Origin: Oxytricha trifallax
Lineage: Eukaryota > Ciliophora > Spirotrichea > Sporadotrichida > Oxytrichidae
Length of the DNA stretch: 64,000 nucleotides
Assembly (NCBI GenBank): GCA_000711775.1
Contig: ARYC01000504.1
Location: 37,995-101,994, forward strand
Reading direction: 5' to 3'
Below the pieces are notes generated by a model. The model saw nothing but the letters and a program-made list of their open reading frames with translations, made no database searches and was not told the DNA's origin. Shown one piece after another: positions 1-14,100 of this stretch (the stretch's first letter is position 1; every line of letters begins with the position of its first letter). The position numbers and the translations under genes are program-made.

Positions 1-797
1 AAAGTCATATGTTTACTTGCCATTTCATTGTATCGATTTTCTTGTTCTACAATTATAAATATTAGTTAGCATATACTATACAAATTTATTAATTTTTAGA
101 TGGAAAATAAAAATATTAAAATATATTATAATTGTTTCTCTTCAAGCGCAAACATTCGCTTGGTGAGATCTCTAACCTCTCCTTTAAGATATTCCGTGGT
201 TTTCACTGCTTCCTTGGCGGAATGCAACTCAAACAGCAATCCTTCCATACTGTAGTTTGTGAGATCATTGATATAAAACATATGTGTTAATTTCCCCATA
301 AAATATAGCAATATTCTAACACAAATATTAGATTAAATCGAATTAATAAGATCAAGTTTCTCGAGGACAGTAGCTACACTTCTTTGATGCTTTTTCTGTT
401 AACTTGCAATTGGTTCAAGCATGTCCAAAGTCATTTTCTTAATTCTATTTTCAAAGAAAAACCAGTCTACATTTGTATATAGCTGCTATTCCTGAAGTTT
501 CTTAAGAATAAATATTTACATTTTGGCAATCTTTCAACTTTATTTATATAGAATTAAAAAGCTTAGCCAATTATAGAAAAATTGTGAAATAATTATATAT
601 ATTTATATAAGAGTGACGTTGTTCTTTCTGAGTTCGGCTTGACTTCTCAATTGTAACTCTTCCATTCGCATGCGATAATCTTCGTCTTTTAATTCTTCAT
701 CTGAACCTTCATCTTGACTGTCATAATTTTCTTAACTTCTCAGTTTGTTTTTATCTTTTATTAGTTATTGATTAGAGCCCGTATTTCTTAATATTTG
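1..797 (-). CDS. Gene A: hypothetical coiled-coil protein, partial (3' end beyond window)
   Basis: Read in the ciliate code on the minus strand. An open segment at about 797-600 encodes an acidic, charged helix (contains DEGSDEELKDEDYRMRMEEL). After an AT-rich gap of about 55 bases a second open segment runs from about 545 to about 125 and includes DWFFFENRIKK and EKLDLINSI; its last part is GEVRDLTKRMFALEEKQL. A third piece at 50-1 (EQENRYNEMASKHMT) leaves the window, so the C-terminus is missing. The gaps are either IESs or introns; no pointer was resolved. The composition suggests coiled coil. I do not recognise a family. It is divergently oriented from gene B. Confidence 0.6.
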
Positions 798-2110
798 AAT
801 ATATAATAATAAGGTTTGATAATGTTTAATTTTAAAATATTATTTGCAGTAGATTTTCATGGTGGAGAAGTTTGTTACGAATTTCTTAAACTGTTTTACT
901 ATTACTGGGTGTCTGGGGGTATTAACAAATTTTTTGACATTTTTATAATATAAATAAAGTATGATAAAACTAAATAAATCTTAATATAATTTAGATTCTC
1001 TACTTTTATTAATCAATGTTAGTTCTTTTATTAAAAATTAAATTATAATTTGAATATTAAATGTTAATGTTTAAACATCTTAGTAATATTTTATTATAAT
1101 GACATGAAATATAAAATAAATTATTTAGATGCTTTTAATGATATGATATTCAGTTTGCAAAAAAAAAGAAAGTTTATTATTTTCTTTGTAGGATAGACTT
1201 AATTAGAGTTATTCAAACTTATTCTGAAATCATCTGTTTAACTGTTTTATTCTAAAAGTTATCTTAATTGTTACCAATTATTATATAATGATATTAAATG
1301 TATTGAAAATTATAATTTGATTAAAAATAATCATTATATTTTAAAGTTTTGCTTTAATTTCAGATTATGAAGTTTGATTGAACCAGTTGGTCACCCTTGA
1401 TATGATGTAAAGTAAAGCTAAACAAATAAAAATTTAAGAATAAAAAATTCGAAAATGTAAATAATTTATGGTATTTATCTAAAATAAAAATGTTAAAGTC
1501 ATAAAGAATGACCATTTCGATTTAAATTATGCTTTAATTGATTCTTTTTACAGAAATATAAGAAAATTCACATCATAAAATCAAATTGAAAATACTTAAC
1601 TTTAATAAAACTAAATAATAACGATGATTACAACCACTTTTTTGACTTAATAATACGATTTTTAAAATAAAATTAGCTTAGCTATCTATTCTAACTTGAA
1701 TCACTTGTTTTTTTGTGGCATTTAAACAGTGAATTAATAAGAAATTAATTTACTAACATAAGAGCTATAATTTGGTTTTTTCACTAATTATTTTACTTTT
1801 ATGCATGTTCTTGTAACTTCAAAATTCAAGAATAATATAGCTTTGTATTTGTAAGCATGCTTATGAGGTTTAAATAAAATTTCAAAATTTATTAATAGTC
1901 AAAAGTATATGACAATGCTTTAAATATTATCCCTAAAGAAATAATTGGAAATTGTTCGAAGTACTAAAATAAATATACAATATTTAAAAGTTCAAATTAA
2001 TAATAATATTACTAGAATAATTCAATTTTTTAGAAGTAGTTGTTAATTTTTATTTGAATTGAATATCATTAAATAATATTAAGCCAATTAATAATTATAT
2101 TATCATAAAA
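798..2110. other. AT-rich non-coding stretch between genes A and B
   Basis: About 1.3 kb of strongly AT-rich sequence with no ciliate-code frame that looks coding. It separates divergently oriented genes A and B, so both 5' flanks probably lie here. A slightly less AT-rich patch near 1375-1410 could be a small MDS, but no frame or pointer supports this. Confidence 0.5.
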
Positions 2111-5100
2111 ATGCCTAAAAATACCAGAAGTAGAACAAGAAAATAAGATCAATCAGCCTAGGTGCATACGATTGCATCTACAGAAACGAACTTGAGCCAA
2201 GAAATCTTTAAGTTTCTTGATGATGATGGATGCAACAATTAAAACCCCTTAATAAATACCAATAAGTAAAAGTTAAATAATATAACTTTTTCTCTCTTTT
2301 TATAATTAAATTTGAAATTCATTATATTAAAGATAAATAATTTTAATACTTATAACAATTTTTTATTTAAAAATTGATCTTTTAAAAATTAAATATTTTC
2401 CTGAATACTGTTGATATTGATAAATTAAAATTAAATTAAGAAAATCAACTTAATTTTTATCGCCTTCTTTGTTAATTCATAAAATTCCGGATTGTCAGTA
2501 ATTTAATTTAGTTATTGTCCTTATAAATATTCATAATTTCAAATTTAAAGAGTTACTAGATTATTTTAGGTTATTTTAGCTTTTGCAATAAATTTAAGTG
2601 TTGTTATTTTATTTATAATTAATTGGCAATAGGCTAAATTTTAGAATGACATAAAAATTAAAAAAAGAACAGCCAATTTAAAGTGTTTCTATTTTAGTAA
2701 GATTTTTTTTATTTTTTCCCAAAATCAATTTGATATCATTAATAGAGGCTGTGACAGCATGCTTGGAAAGAGAGACAGGAAAAATGATAAGCATGAGAGC
2801 AAAAAAATGAAAACTCAGGATGAGACTCCAGTTTCATCCAGAAAGAAATATGCTAGAAAGAAGCAATTGAAAGAGAAATAAGTCGCTAAGTCTTAGAATG
2901 ACTAAGATTGCTAAGTTTCCTCAAAATCCTAGTAGCTCAAAAATGAACTCACCCTCGATTCATATTGCAAAATTAACAGAAAACAAACACTTGAGTAAAT
3001 TGCCAAATTAGAAAAAATTTGCAAAATATGTTGCATACTAAATTATACTAATTAATAGTTTGTATTAACTTATAAAATGTTATTTTGTTAGAACTATTAT
3101 TTGCATGTATCTAAAAGAAAGCTAAGAAAATAATTATTCTAAGAACATATATAAAAATACATATAAATAAATCAAATTCAAAAACCTGGTTGCATCTTAT
3201 TCATATTTTTATCTAGCTAAAATCAAAGATTTTAAAAGTTATTTTATAATTTTGTTAATAAAGATAAATTCTCTGTTTATGAATAATAATCTTTTGAAAA
3301 TTTATACTTAATCATTTATTGGAATTTTCTAGAAAGTTGCATATGTCAATGACATTGAAAATTAAATCTAACAGGGCAAGAACCTAATCTTGAAATTTCC
3401 AGATACCGTTGGCAAGAAACCTCTCTTCAAGGCATTTATTAATTTGGTAGAGTTCATTAAGCTTGCTTCTACAGATGAGTTGAAAACATTTGAGTTGCCA
3501 AAAGAATCAGGTTTTTACAATTAAATTACTAGTATTAGAGAAAGTCATCATATAACAAATGATTGTTATTTATTTGAAAAAAGTGTTATTTTTCAAAAAA
3601 ACTTAAATTTTGCCAGCATAAAAGAGTCAGAAACTATTTTGAGATAGATCTAGGAATATTTTAGGCAATTAGAGAAAAAGAAGAGACTTGAAAATCTTCA
3701 GTAAGCTTAAATTACTTGTCTTTATAATAATATAGGTATGTAGCCCATGTGAAGTAGGTTATTGAAAAGGCAACAGATTGCTACTATGATATAATGGGCA
3801 AGGAAAATAAGAATATTTGGGTATATACAAATTTTGAAGATATTTATATTTATAATTACAAATTTAAAATAATAATTAATTACAAAAGAATTATATGAAC
3901 AGTTGCAAAGAATTATAGTTAGAAAATTTTATGAAATGAAAATTTTTTAATAACTTTAAAATTAGAATTAATAAGAATATCTAAATTAATAAAATACTAT
4001 TAAAAATTTTACTAATAACACATTATTAAAATTAAACTTACAATTGTATAAGCTATTAATTGAAATATATGAAATAGTATTTTTTTTTATAAAATAAAAA
4101 AATTAATAGATGTTTTTAAAATCATCCCATAAAAATATTTTGACCTTTTTTACTCAATTCAAATAGTCATTAGACTTGAAAGACGAAGAAGAAAGAACAG
4201 AAGCATTTTTTCAACCCTTATTTGACACTATCGATTTCAAGAGCGTTTTATTAAATGCAGACTTGTTAAATTCCTTGATTCTAGAAACTAATGAATGTTA
4301 GAAACTCATTGAAGATAGACATATTTATGAAATGTGTTCGACCCAATTTTCAAAATTCAAAAGTAGTATGGGTATTTATATTATAATTTTATCACATTAA
4401 AGATTATAAATTAATATCCTCCAAAAGTAATTCCTAACTTGAAACTGACTCGCTTGGATAAAAGAATGACGATAATATAACTGTCAAAAATAGAAATAAC
4501 TCAACTTCAAATGTAAATCTTGATTAAAGTCAAGGCAATTATCAATTGAGCAATGCTGAAATTCAAGGATCTGGCAAATATTTAGATATATAGAAATTTT
4601 AATTACTTTTATCTCATCAGCATAACTAGTAGGTGAATCAAAACCCCAAAACCCCTGAAGTTGTTTGATTGTGTTTTTTATTGATAAAAGTAGACTCTAA
4701 ACGCATACATTATTAGGGTTTTAATAGGGTTTATGTCGGGGTTTAATGTTTAAATATTAGTAATTTAAATCATTATATGCGAAGTTTGGGGTTTATTATG
4801 ACAGTGAGTATATAGATTTATTGTTTGAGTTGCGTTATTAATGTGATGAATTGAGTGATAAACTCAAAACTATTCTAAATTACACATCTATTGCAACACT
4901 GCTCCATAAATCCCCTCCTACTGTTAGGTCTCACTGACTATCAGCATAAAATTTAAAGAGATAGCATCTTCAATCTAAGCCTAATAGACCTCTAAATATA
5001 GCAGCATCATATCAATTATCTTGTTAATAATAAGACTTTTAATTACTGGGATCACTTATCTCTGGCCTAGAGAGCTGTGATGTTTCATCGCCATTTCCCT

Positions 5101-8100
5101 GAGCTTCAATTTTTTGCTTAATCCATAGCTAGCATGAATAAAAAGAACTGAATATCTTACTAGACAGTCAATCGCATTAAGAGTGATTGACTTTAATGTT
5201 CCAATTTATAAAACTAATTTAAATTATATATTCGATTAAATGCAGAGAGCTTAACAGTATTATATCAAATTCATTCACGCTGATGAGGCAGTATTAACGT
5301 TTAATATCTCCATTTCAAGGTCTTAGTATAAGAGATATAATAACATTGAAGTTTATGATTAAAAGGTTAAGATTTAAACTCATGATATTTTTTGTGGAAT
5401 AAGTGAAGATAGTGGCCTCGAGACTTTTGTTATTCACCCTCGTTCTATAAAGACTGAATAATATATTAAGTTCTTACAATAACTCAAAGATAAGAACGCG
5501 GACTAAGAGATTATTCTGTTTGTAGATAACTTATCTGTCCATAAAACTAAATACTAAAGGAAGGAATATGAAAAGCTTAACATAACACCTGTATTTAATG
5601 TTCCTTACAAACCATGATCAAACGGAAATAAACAAAATAGGTGATTATTTTAAGGTCACTAAAAGAAGCTTATTACCTATTACTTGATGCACGACTTGAA
5701 GATAAATATAATCGATTTTATTAAGAGTGTTGCTAAAATAGTCAGCAAAAAAAAAGCCAAAGAAGGCGCAAGAGAAGGGATATGTTGTTTATATAAATAA
5801 GTTTTAGATTTAAACGATTGAATAAGTTCACATATTAATTTGCCCGTAAAGGGATTTGGCTTATATTAGTCTTATGGCTTGCTTGGGCCTATGTTTCTTC
5901 TCTTAGTGCTAGTTCCGCATCTATAATCGACCCGTCTGGCTTTTTTTATAAATCTTTATTGAGTCTCTTACTCAGTTCATGTTTTACTTGAAACTTTCTC
6001 TCTCTTTCTGATTAGTTTGCTATGCTCTTTCTTAAAAATTATAGCAGTGCCAGAATTTTCTTAAATTTAGAAATCTAAGCTTACTTTAGATGAAAGGACG
6101 CTTTTAATATTGGTACAGCCAAGTGTCGCTTATTTTAATACCTTGCTTCTCTTTTTCTTCAGGAGAAATTCTGTATCGTTTCTTGTGAGCTTCTTAATAT
6201 ACTTCATTTTTAAGTCCTCAGTTTCGGAGCTCCAAGAAAACCAAAAATGAAGTTTTCTTTTGGCAACTTATTAGAAAATGTTCATATGATGGAAGGTAGG
6301 GAGCAAATTTAGATCAATCATAGAATCATCATATAGGTTTGTCACTGATATTTCAGGGTAGTTAGGTATCTCGATTATCCTAATAATTTAATTAGACTTA
6401 ATAGCTTTTTTCTCATCAACCCAAGATTTTTTCCCTTTTAAGTAGGCAAGAACAATCCAACTATTATTTGAATATAAATATCTTAGATAAGAACTTACCC
6501 AGGTATACCAATTATATTTAAACATCTGAAATTTTTTATTAAATCTTGAGATTACATTCTCTTCATTGCATCATTCATAGACTCTATCATGCTTACTCTT
6601 TCTATAAATGTTAATGAAATTTAAATTTATGAATATCCTTTTTAAATCTTACTATTGGAGTTTAACCTTGAAAAAATATGAGGAAAAGAATTGAAAAATT
6701 TGCTGCACATTTAACAAATTGATCTTAAATTTTACCAACTATCTCCTTTAAAATTGTTCCTAATAATGTTTAATTATTTTAGGTGATCCTCCAAATTTAG
6801 TTTAAACTTTATTAGGAGTTAAATTTTAAGATTTAAACTAAATTAGGAAAATACAAATTTAAAAATGTTTGATAAATTTACCTTAAATTAAGTCCAAAAT
6901 AATTTGGAGGAACTTTAAGAAGAAACAAACCGTTATTAGGAGCATTTTAATTTAGTTATATACACTAATTAAATAAGTCAACTTAAAACTTTTATGGTGA
7001 TTTAATTTACATACCTAATACTCAATTATTAAAGTATTTATAAGTAGACTTCATCATCAATAAAAGGAAATTTATCAGCAATCTAAAATGAGCACTAACC
7101 TTTTAACAATAGTAGCATTTCTTGGTTAAGATAATAAAAGTTCATTCCGATACCCGAAATGTTGAAATCAGAGAAGCTTGCACTTAGTGGGAGCATGCTT
7201 ATAAAACATTCGACTTGTCAACATTTGAAATTCAAATATAATTTAAGAAGATGGCCATCAAAGAAACTGCACTAATTGAAGAGGAGGTTAAAGAATCTAC
7301 CAGAGAGCATTAAATATTTTCAATCAATGTAGACTATTTTTGCAATGAATGTAATAAAGTTTACCTCTACAAGTCAACTTACAATAGAAATTTGAGAGAT
7401 ATACACAACGATATGGCTAGGTTGTATCTAAGGCATTAAAAAAGAAGGATGGCAACAATTTTTGTGAGTCCTATGAGCCATAACTCATGCAAGAAACCTC
7501 AAAGTGAACTTAATGAAAAGCATAATCAAAGTTTTGTGTATATTCTTTAACCTACAGGAAAAAGGTTTCTATGAATAAGAAGGCCAAAAAATTCTGTTAA
7601 GTCATTTAGAGTTGAGGTACAATAGAAAGTCAAAATAAGAGGCTGAAAAGAAGCTTCATGTCTTTTAGATAAATGAAATCATGGTAAAAAATGAGGCGAT
7701 AAAGATTCCTATCTTAAAAATTATTAACATAGATTCTTGTATTGACTCACTCTTGAGAATTAAGTAAAGAAGAGAGTCATCGTTGATGACTTATATGCGA
7801 TTATAATATATCATTCAATTACTTCCTTGCTGATGACAATATCTAAATGGAATTTGATAATGAGTATTATACTCTATAACAAGCAAAGTTTAGAGAATGT
7901 AAGCATATCAATAAGCTAGATGTTATTCTACTTGGAAAAGCTTACGTTGCAATTAGACTTCTCCTCGTCGAGATGACTTACAGATATATTTTATCTAACA
8001 ATAGATGTCAGAGATAAATTAGCTTTATAGTGTGGCAGATAGTTGAGGGGATTGAAGAGCTTCACAAGCTATTTATGTCCATAGAGACTTAAAGCCAGAA

Positions 8101-11100
8101 AACATCATAATGAACTTTCTGCCTCTTAGAGTTTATATTATTGACTTCAAAAGAGCTCAAAGAGTGCAAGCCTTTGCATTAGGAAATGTATACGGCACTC
8201 CTGGATATTTCCCAGAGAGAGAGAGGATTTGAGAGATGGAGACACTTAATGGGATATCTGGGCTCTAGCAGTAATAACAATTAAGAGCGACATACCAATA
8301 AAACTATTACTTTAGCTGCAGGAGTAAGAGAGATTCTAAGCAAATAATCAAATAATTTCTCGATAAATATAAAATTAATAGAGGTCTTAGAGAACTTGCA
8401 TACTTAACCATTATCAAGCCAGGCTAAGAGAATTAACAAACAATAAAAACTATAAAACATCAACTTAAAAAGATAAAATTCAAAGAGATGCCACACGACT
8501 CTAAGTTTATGTTTGTGTTAAATATCTTAAAAAACTCGCTTGATATACTCACTTAAATTATTTAAACATTAAACCCCTATAAAACCCTGTTAAAACCCTA
8601 ATAAAGTATGCACTAATAGTCTACTTTTATCAATCAAAAACTCAATCAAACTACTGAAAGGGTTTTGGGGTTTTGAATTTTCAAGTTGAGTAAAGCTAAA
8701 CCTTCATGATGAAAAATGTTAACCCGACGTAAAGCTAATATTCCCAAACAAATAACAATACTATGAATTAAATTTCAACTATCAATAGCCTCACAAGTCC
8801 AGGGTTGCAAAATTTAAAACTTAAATAAATTAAAAATTTAATCATAAAATTACTTGGTAAATATAACAATTAATCAAATAAATTAAAGATAAATGAATAT
8901 AATCTCATTATTAAATATTAGCTTTTATAATTAAGCATATAAAAAAGAGTATTTTATATGACCCAAAATTCTCTAATAAAATAAATGTCAATTCATACCA
9001 TATAACAATTAGAAATCATTAAAAAGGGTGGGGGATGAAGTTTCCTACCCCAAACAGTTTCCCGCCCCCTCCGGAAGTTTCCTGTCCCCAACATTAAATT
9101 TTATATTGTTTGATAACAAAAATATTAGAAACAATTTTTTTTCAATTTTAATTACTATTACTTTGTACAACTTGTACTAAACAACTTTTATAAATATTTA
9201 ATTTTCAAGATACATAATTATTCTTTATCAAATTATATATTAAAAACGATGCTAAATAACTATGTTTGATTAAAAGATTAAGGTGATTTTCATTAAAATG
9301 TGTATTAATTATCAATGAAAAATTATTAGAAGCTGGAAATAAAAGTAACTATGTCATAATTAATTATTAAGATACTTTAAAAATTATAAAAATTGCATAT
9401 CTTTATGAATGGGCAGGAAACTTTCTCCCCGAAAAGGGTTTTTGAATTTTGTCAGTCCTCATGACTAATTCTTATAAACTTTGACACTTGGTATTCAAAA
9501 CCCCAAAACCCCTTAGTGAGGTTTATAAGTGCTTTGTTTTGTAGGGAATTTGTTAGGGGTTGGGGTTATTAATTAAATTCGAGACAAAAATAGCAAGCTT
9601 TTGGGGTCTATTTATAATGAAGAGTATATAGATTTAGTGTTTAAACTGCGATATGGAGTTGATACATACAGTGAATAAATCAAACCAGTACTCAATTATA
9701 AGTCTATTGCGCTTCTCTTAAAGCGAAGTCCGTCAACTGTTCGTTCCCACTGTCTTATAGCACTATAATTAAAGAAATAGTAGCTAAATTCTTAGCCTAA
9801 GAGGTAGTCAAAGTTTCTATAGAAGCATATTGACTATCTTATTAATGATAAAACTTTGAAGTATTGGGCTCACTTCTCTTTAGACCAACGAGCTACTATG
9901 TTTCATCGCCAGTTCCCTGAGTTGAAGATCTCTGCTTAGTCTATAGCCAACATCTATAAACGAAATGGTATTTCTTACAAAGGTGTTAATCGTATCAAGA
10001 GAGTGATTGATTTCACTCTGCCATTTTACAACAATAACCTAAATATATTTATAATTAAATGCAGAGAGCTATTACTAATAATATTAAGTTTATACATGCT
10101 GACGAGGCTGTGTTTACCTTCAACACTTTTATCTAGAAATCTTGGTATAAGAGGCATAGTAATATAGAAGTATATGACTAGAAAGTCAAGGTATAAACAA
10201 TGGCAATTCTAGGAGGTATTAGCGAGGATGCTGGTTTAGAAACTTATGTTATTCATTCTCGCTCTATTAAGACAGAGCAGTATATTAAGTTCTTAGAGCA
10301 GCTAAGAGAGAAGTACCCTGAATAAGAGATTATACTATTCGTTGATAATCTTTCTGTTCATAAGACTAAAGAAACAAGGAAGAGTTATGAGCAACTTAGA
10401 ATAACGCCAGTGTTCAACGTACCTTACAGTCCATAGTTTAATGGAATTGAGTTCTACTGGGGTATATTAAAAGGCCATTACAAGAAACTGCTGCTATACC
10501 ACTTGATGCATGACCTACCTATCGATACAGTAGACTTTATTAAAAGCTCAGCGAAGAGAGTAGATAATTTATTGGCTTAAAAGTGTGCGAAAGAAGGGAG
10601 AGTGAATGTATATAAATAAGTTTTGTAGTTAAGTTAATGAATATATAAGTCACATTTAGAATTCTTTAGAGGGAGCTGGCTTCTCTTTCTTTTCTTCTAC
10701 TTCTTGCTTCCCTCCTCCTAAGTTTCTTCTCTTGCTGCCAGCTCCAGCATCTATATTCATTGACTCTGGAGGCTAAATATTTGAATAAAGTCTCTTGCTA
10801 ACTTCATACTTTGTCTGCGACTTTCGCTCTCTGTGAAGCTTGCTCTATTCCTTCATCAAGAAGATGCCAGTACCAGATTTTTCTAAAGAGTTAAGCTACA
10901 AATCTTACTTAAAATATAAGGGTGCTTCTGCAGCTCTGATAGCCAGCTCTCACTTATCTTGATCCCTTGTTTATCCTTATCTTCTGAAGAGATGCTGTAC
11001 CTTTTCTTATGAGATTCTTGAATAATTTCTTTCAAGTAATCACCTTTTATTGTTGCAAGTATGCCAAAGAAGTAGTTTCTTTCAGGAAGTTTATTTGACA

Positions 11101-14100
11101 ACTGCTTCTTTGTAGGCAGGTACAACGAAACCTCTGGGTCATTCATTGCATTATCATATAAATTAGTCACAGAGATTTCAGGATAGTTTGGAATCTCTGC
11201 AAACTTTACATCTTAAGTTTTTAATGCTTTCTTCTCTTCGCAGAGTATGGCTCTTAAAAATGAAATTTTAGTACCTTCCATCGTTCGGAGGAACAAACCA
11301 ACTACAAAATAAAGATTAGCTACTATGAGATCATTACCTTGCTGCACCAGATAGCGGTGCAAATCCTCCTTGCTTCTAAATCTTTGAATCAATTCTTGTG
11401 CTTGCACTCTTTTCATTGCATCATTCATTGACTCTAACTTGCTTACAGATCTAAGAAATAATATTCAAGTTTAAGTTTATTGATTTCAATTATATACCTC
11501 TGTAAAACTTACTATTAAATATGGGCATCCAATAGGAGGTCAACCTCTAAGAAGGATATGGAGAGTTTAGAGAACTAATTTCAAACTTGAGAGATTGATA
11601 TCAATTTCTACTGATAGTTCCATATTTTTTAATTTAAATTGGTACGTAATTAATTAGGAGCAGCTCCTAAAATGCTAGTACTTAATTAAGAGCATTAATT
11701 AAAGCTAGTACTTTATTAGGAGCACCCTAATTTTAATCATAAAATCACAAAATACCTCCTAAAGCAGTACGTACTTAATTAGGTGCACCTCCTAAATCGG
11801 TACGTACTATAATCAACTTATTATTGATAGTAAAAATGGTTACTTTCTCATCCATTTTTAGAGCTGGTTCGTCTCTTAGTGCTCATTTATCTTCGCTAAT
11901 ACTCTAAGAACTTCCCTTGATTCTTGTAGGCTTGCAAAGCTCTCATATAAGCTCTCAGTTATAGAGGCAGTTTTATAATTTTAAATTCAAATTTAAATAT
12001 GAGCGCTAACATTTTAAGAAAAACAACAGCACTTCCATAAAACTAAATGAGACTTACCTTTGGAAGCAATAAAAAGTGTGATAGCTGCGAGATGAACTCT
12101 CATAAGGAACTACCAGAGCTATCACTTGATGCTCTGTTATTAAAATTGAAATTAATAATAGAAAATTAATGGCAAACAAGTGTGTGGGAGACAGAGAGGA
12201 GGAGAAAGGTATTAATGAAATTCCTATACAAACTGAAGAAGTTGAAGTCTATTTTTGTGAGTTATGTGAGAGAGATTTTGCTCATAAATCAAGCTGGTAC
12301 AGACATATGAAGGAGCATAGAGAAGCGAACCCCACTGTATACTTAAAGCATGATAAAATAGATGGAAAGTATGACTGCTTTGAGTGCCATAAGCAATACT
12401 CTCATACAAGAGACCTAAAGAAGCATCTATTAAAAGCTCACAAGAAAGATATAGAAGTTGAGAATCATGAAGTTGAGCTGAAGCTTCTAAACAAAATAAA
12501 AGCGAGGGAATATTCTAAGGTCGTAGTACCTGAATAAGCTAGAGAGTTAGAGTACGTTAAGAAGCACGCAACCAACTGACCTCTGAAATAACAAAAATTA
12601 TGATCAAGATTCAATACAAGAAAATACCGGTTCTTGCTTAAATTGACCTAGAAACCTCTCTTTAAAGCTACCTAATAATAGAAGACTCCTTTGATAAGAA
12701 AGTTATCAATGATCATCAATACGCATACAAGGTGTATCCCTTAAACTATCTCTTAAGTGATGATAAATATCAGGGAGTTTACAAATGAGTATCAAGTACT
12801 CACTTAAGCTAAGTTTAAAGAGTGTAGTACTTAATCAAGCTAGATGCTGTTCTTCTTGCCAAGGATCATGTCGCTCTCAGACTCCCACTCTATGAAATGA
12901 CCCTCAGAGATTTTATTACTGATCAAAGGAATCATAAGTAGCTTGCTTTGATAGCAACCTAAACCTTACAAGGTATAAAAGAGTTACATAAGTTAGGCTT
13001 TGTTCATAGAGATTTGAAGCCTGAGAATATTATGATAAACTTCTCACCTGTAAGAGTGGCAATTATTGACTTCAACAGAGCATTAAGGGTGGAAGTATCA
13101 AGGCTAGGAAGTGTTATGGGAACTCCAGGCTATTATCCTGAAAGACTGGAGAGATGGAGATTATTAATGGGATGAGTGGGCTTTAGCAGCAATAATAATA
13201 GAGTGCGATATGCCTCGCAACGATTACTACGCTACCAGGTGTGAGAAAGATGCTAAGCAAAGAATCAAGTAATTTATAGACAAAACCAGAGTCTCTCAAT
13301 CATTAAAATAAATGGCAGAATCAATAATATTAAAACCAAACTCTAGATAAGACATAATATTAGAGCAGATAGAGTTGTGGTTAAGTAAGATAAACTTCAG
13401 ACCACTCCCACATGATCCTAAAGTGCATTTTGAGTGTTTAAATTAAATAAATTTACTATAAATTTCACATTAAAACCAATTAATAACCCCAACCCCTAAC
13501 AAATTCCCTACAAATCAAAGCACTTATAAACCTCACTAAGGGGTTTTGGGGTTTTGATTACTAAATCCCTAGAAAGTTTCAATAAAGTGATGGAAAAGCA
13601 TGAAACAATTTCTGATAATCTTAAAAGTCAAAGTACCAAACTAGATGAGCACACAAACTATCATAAGCAAACCATCGAATATTAAACTGAGAGTACTGAA
13701 CTTTTCAAGCAATAATAGTCAAACACCAAAACGATACTTGATACATAGTAAGCTGACAGCGCTAAGATTAAGTAAACAGAAGCTGCAGTCCAGACGATAT
13801 TGGAGAAACTGTAATAGTAGGAATTAGACAATATTGAAAAAATGAAAAGAAAAGAAGAGCGAAGATTCAAGAAAAGTATGAAAAAATCTAAGCAGAAAGA
13901 AGTTAATAAGAATTATTCAATGGGTAAGACAAAGTCAATCTGCAAGGGAAAGAATGCAGACAACAAGAGGAAGAATGCAGAAAAAGAGCAAAAGAATGAA
14001 GAAAGCATAGAAATGGTCAAATAAAGTGACAACTTGATGGAGGTAAATGACAAGATGATTCTCAGCAATTAAGGAAAGCAGGAGGACACCAGTTATTAGA

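Larger units (their letters stand above)
4639..8675 (+). mobile_element. TBE-I: old, decayed telomere-bearing element inside gene B
   Basis: The element is bounded by CAAAACCCCAAAACCCC on the left and its complement on the right. It is flanked by a duplicated AAT (4636-4638 and 8676-8678). Removing the element and one AAT joins ..HQHNQQVN to FQVEQSQ.. of gene B in frame. It is 4037 bp long and has the same gene order as the other copies: transposase (+), second ORF (-), zinc-finger/kinase ORF (+). It is clearly more diverged than TBE-II to IV, and all three genes are broken. TBEs are themselves removed during macronuclear development, so a coding insertion can be tolerated. Confidence 0.95.
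9496..13556 (+). mobile_element. TBE-II: telomere-bearing element inside gene B
   Basis: It begins CAAAACCCCAAAACCCC and ends with the complement. The flanking duplication is ATT (9493-9495, 13557-13559). The terminal inverted repeat runs about 77 bp, including the inner GTTAGGGGTTGGGGTTATT. Removing the element joins ..TLTLGI to TKSLESFN.. of gene B in frame. It is 4061 bp and closely similar to TBE-III and IV. All three genes carry at least one disabling change. Confidence 0.96.

Noticed and set aside
3340-3365. GTTGCATA as a pointer in gene B
   Set aside because: It repeats at 3029-3036 and 3346-3353, but joining there gives an in-frame TGA; AAATTA gives a clean frame.
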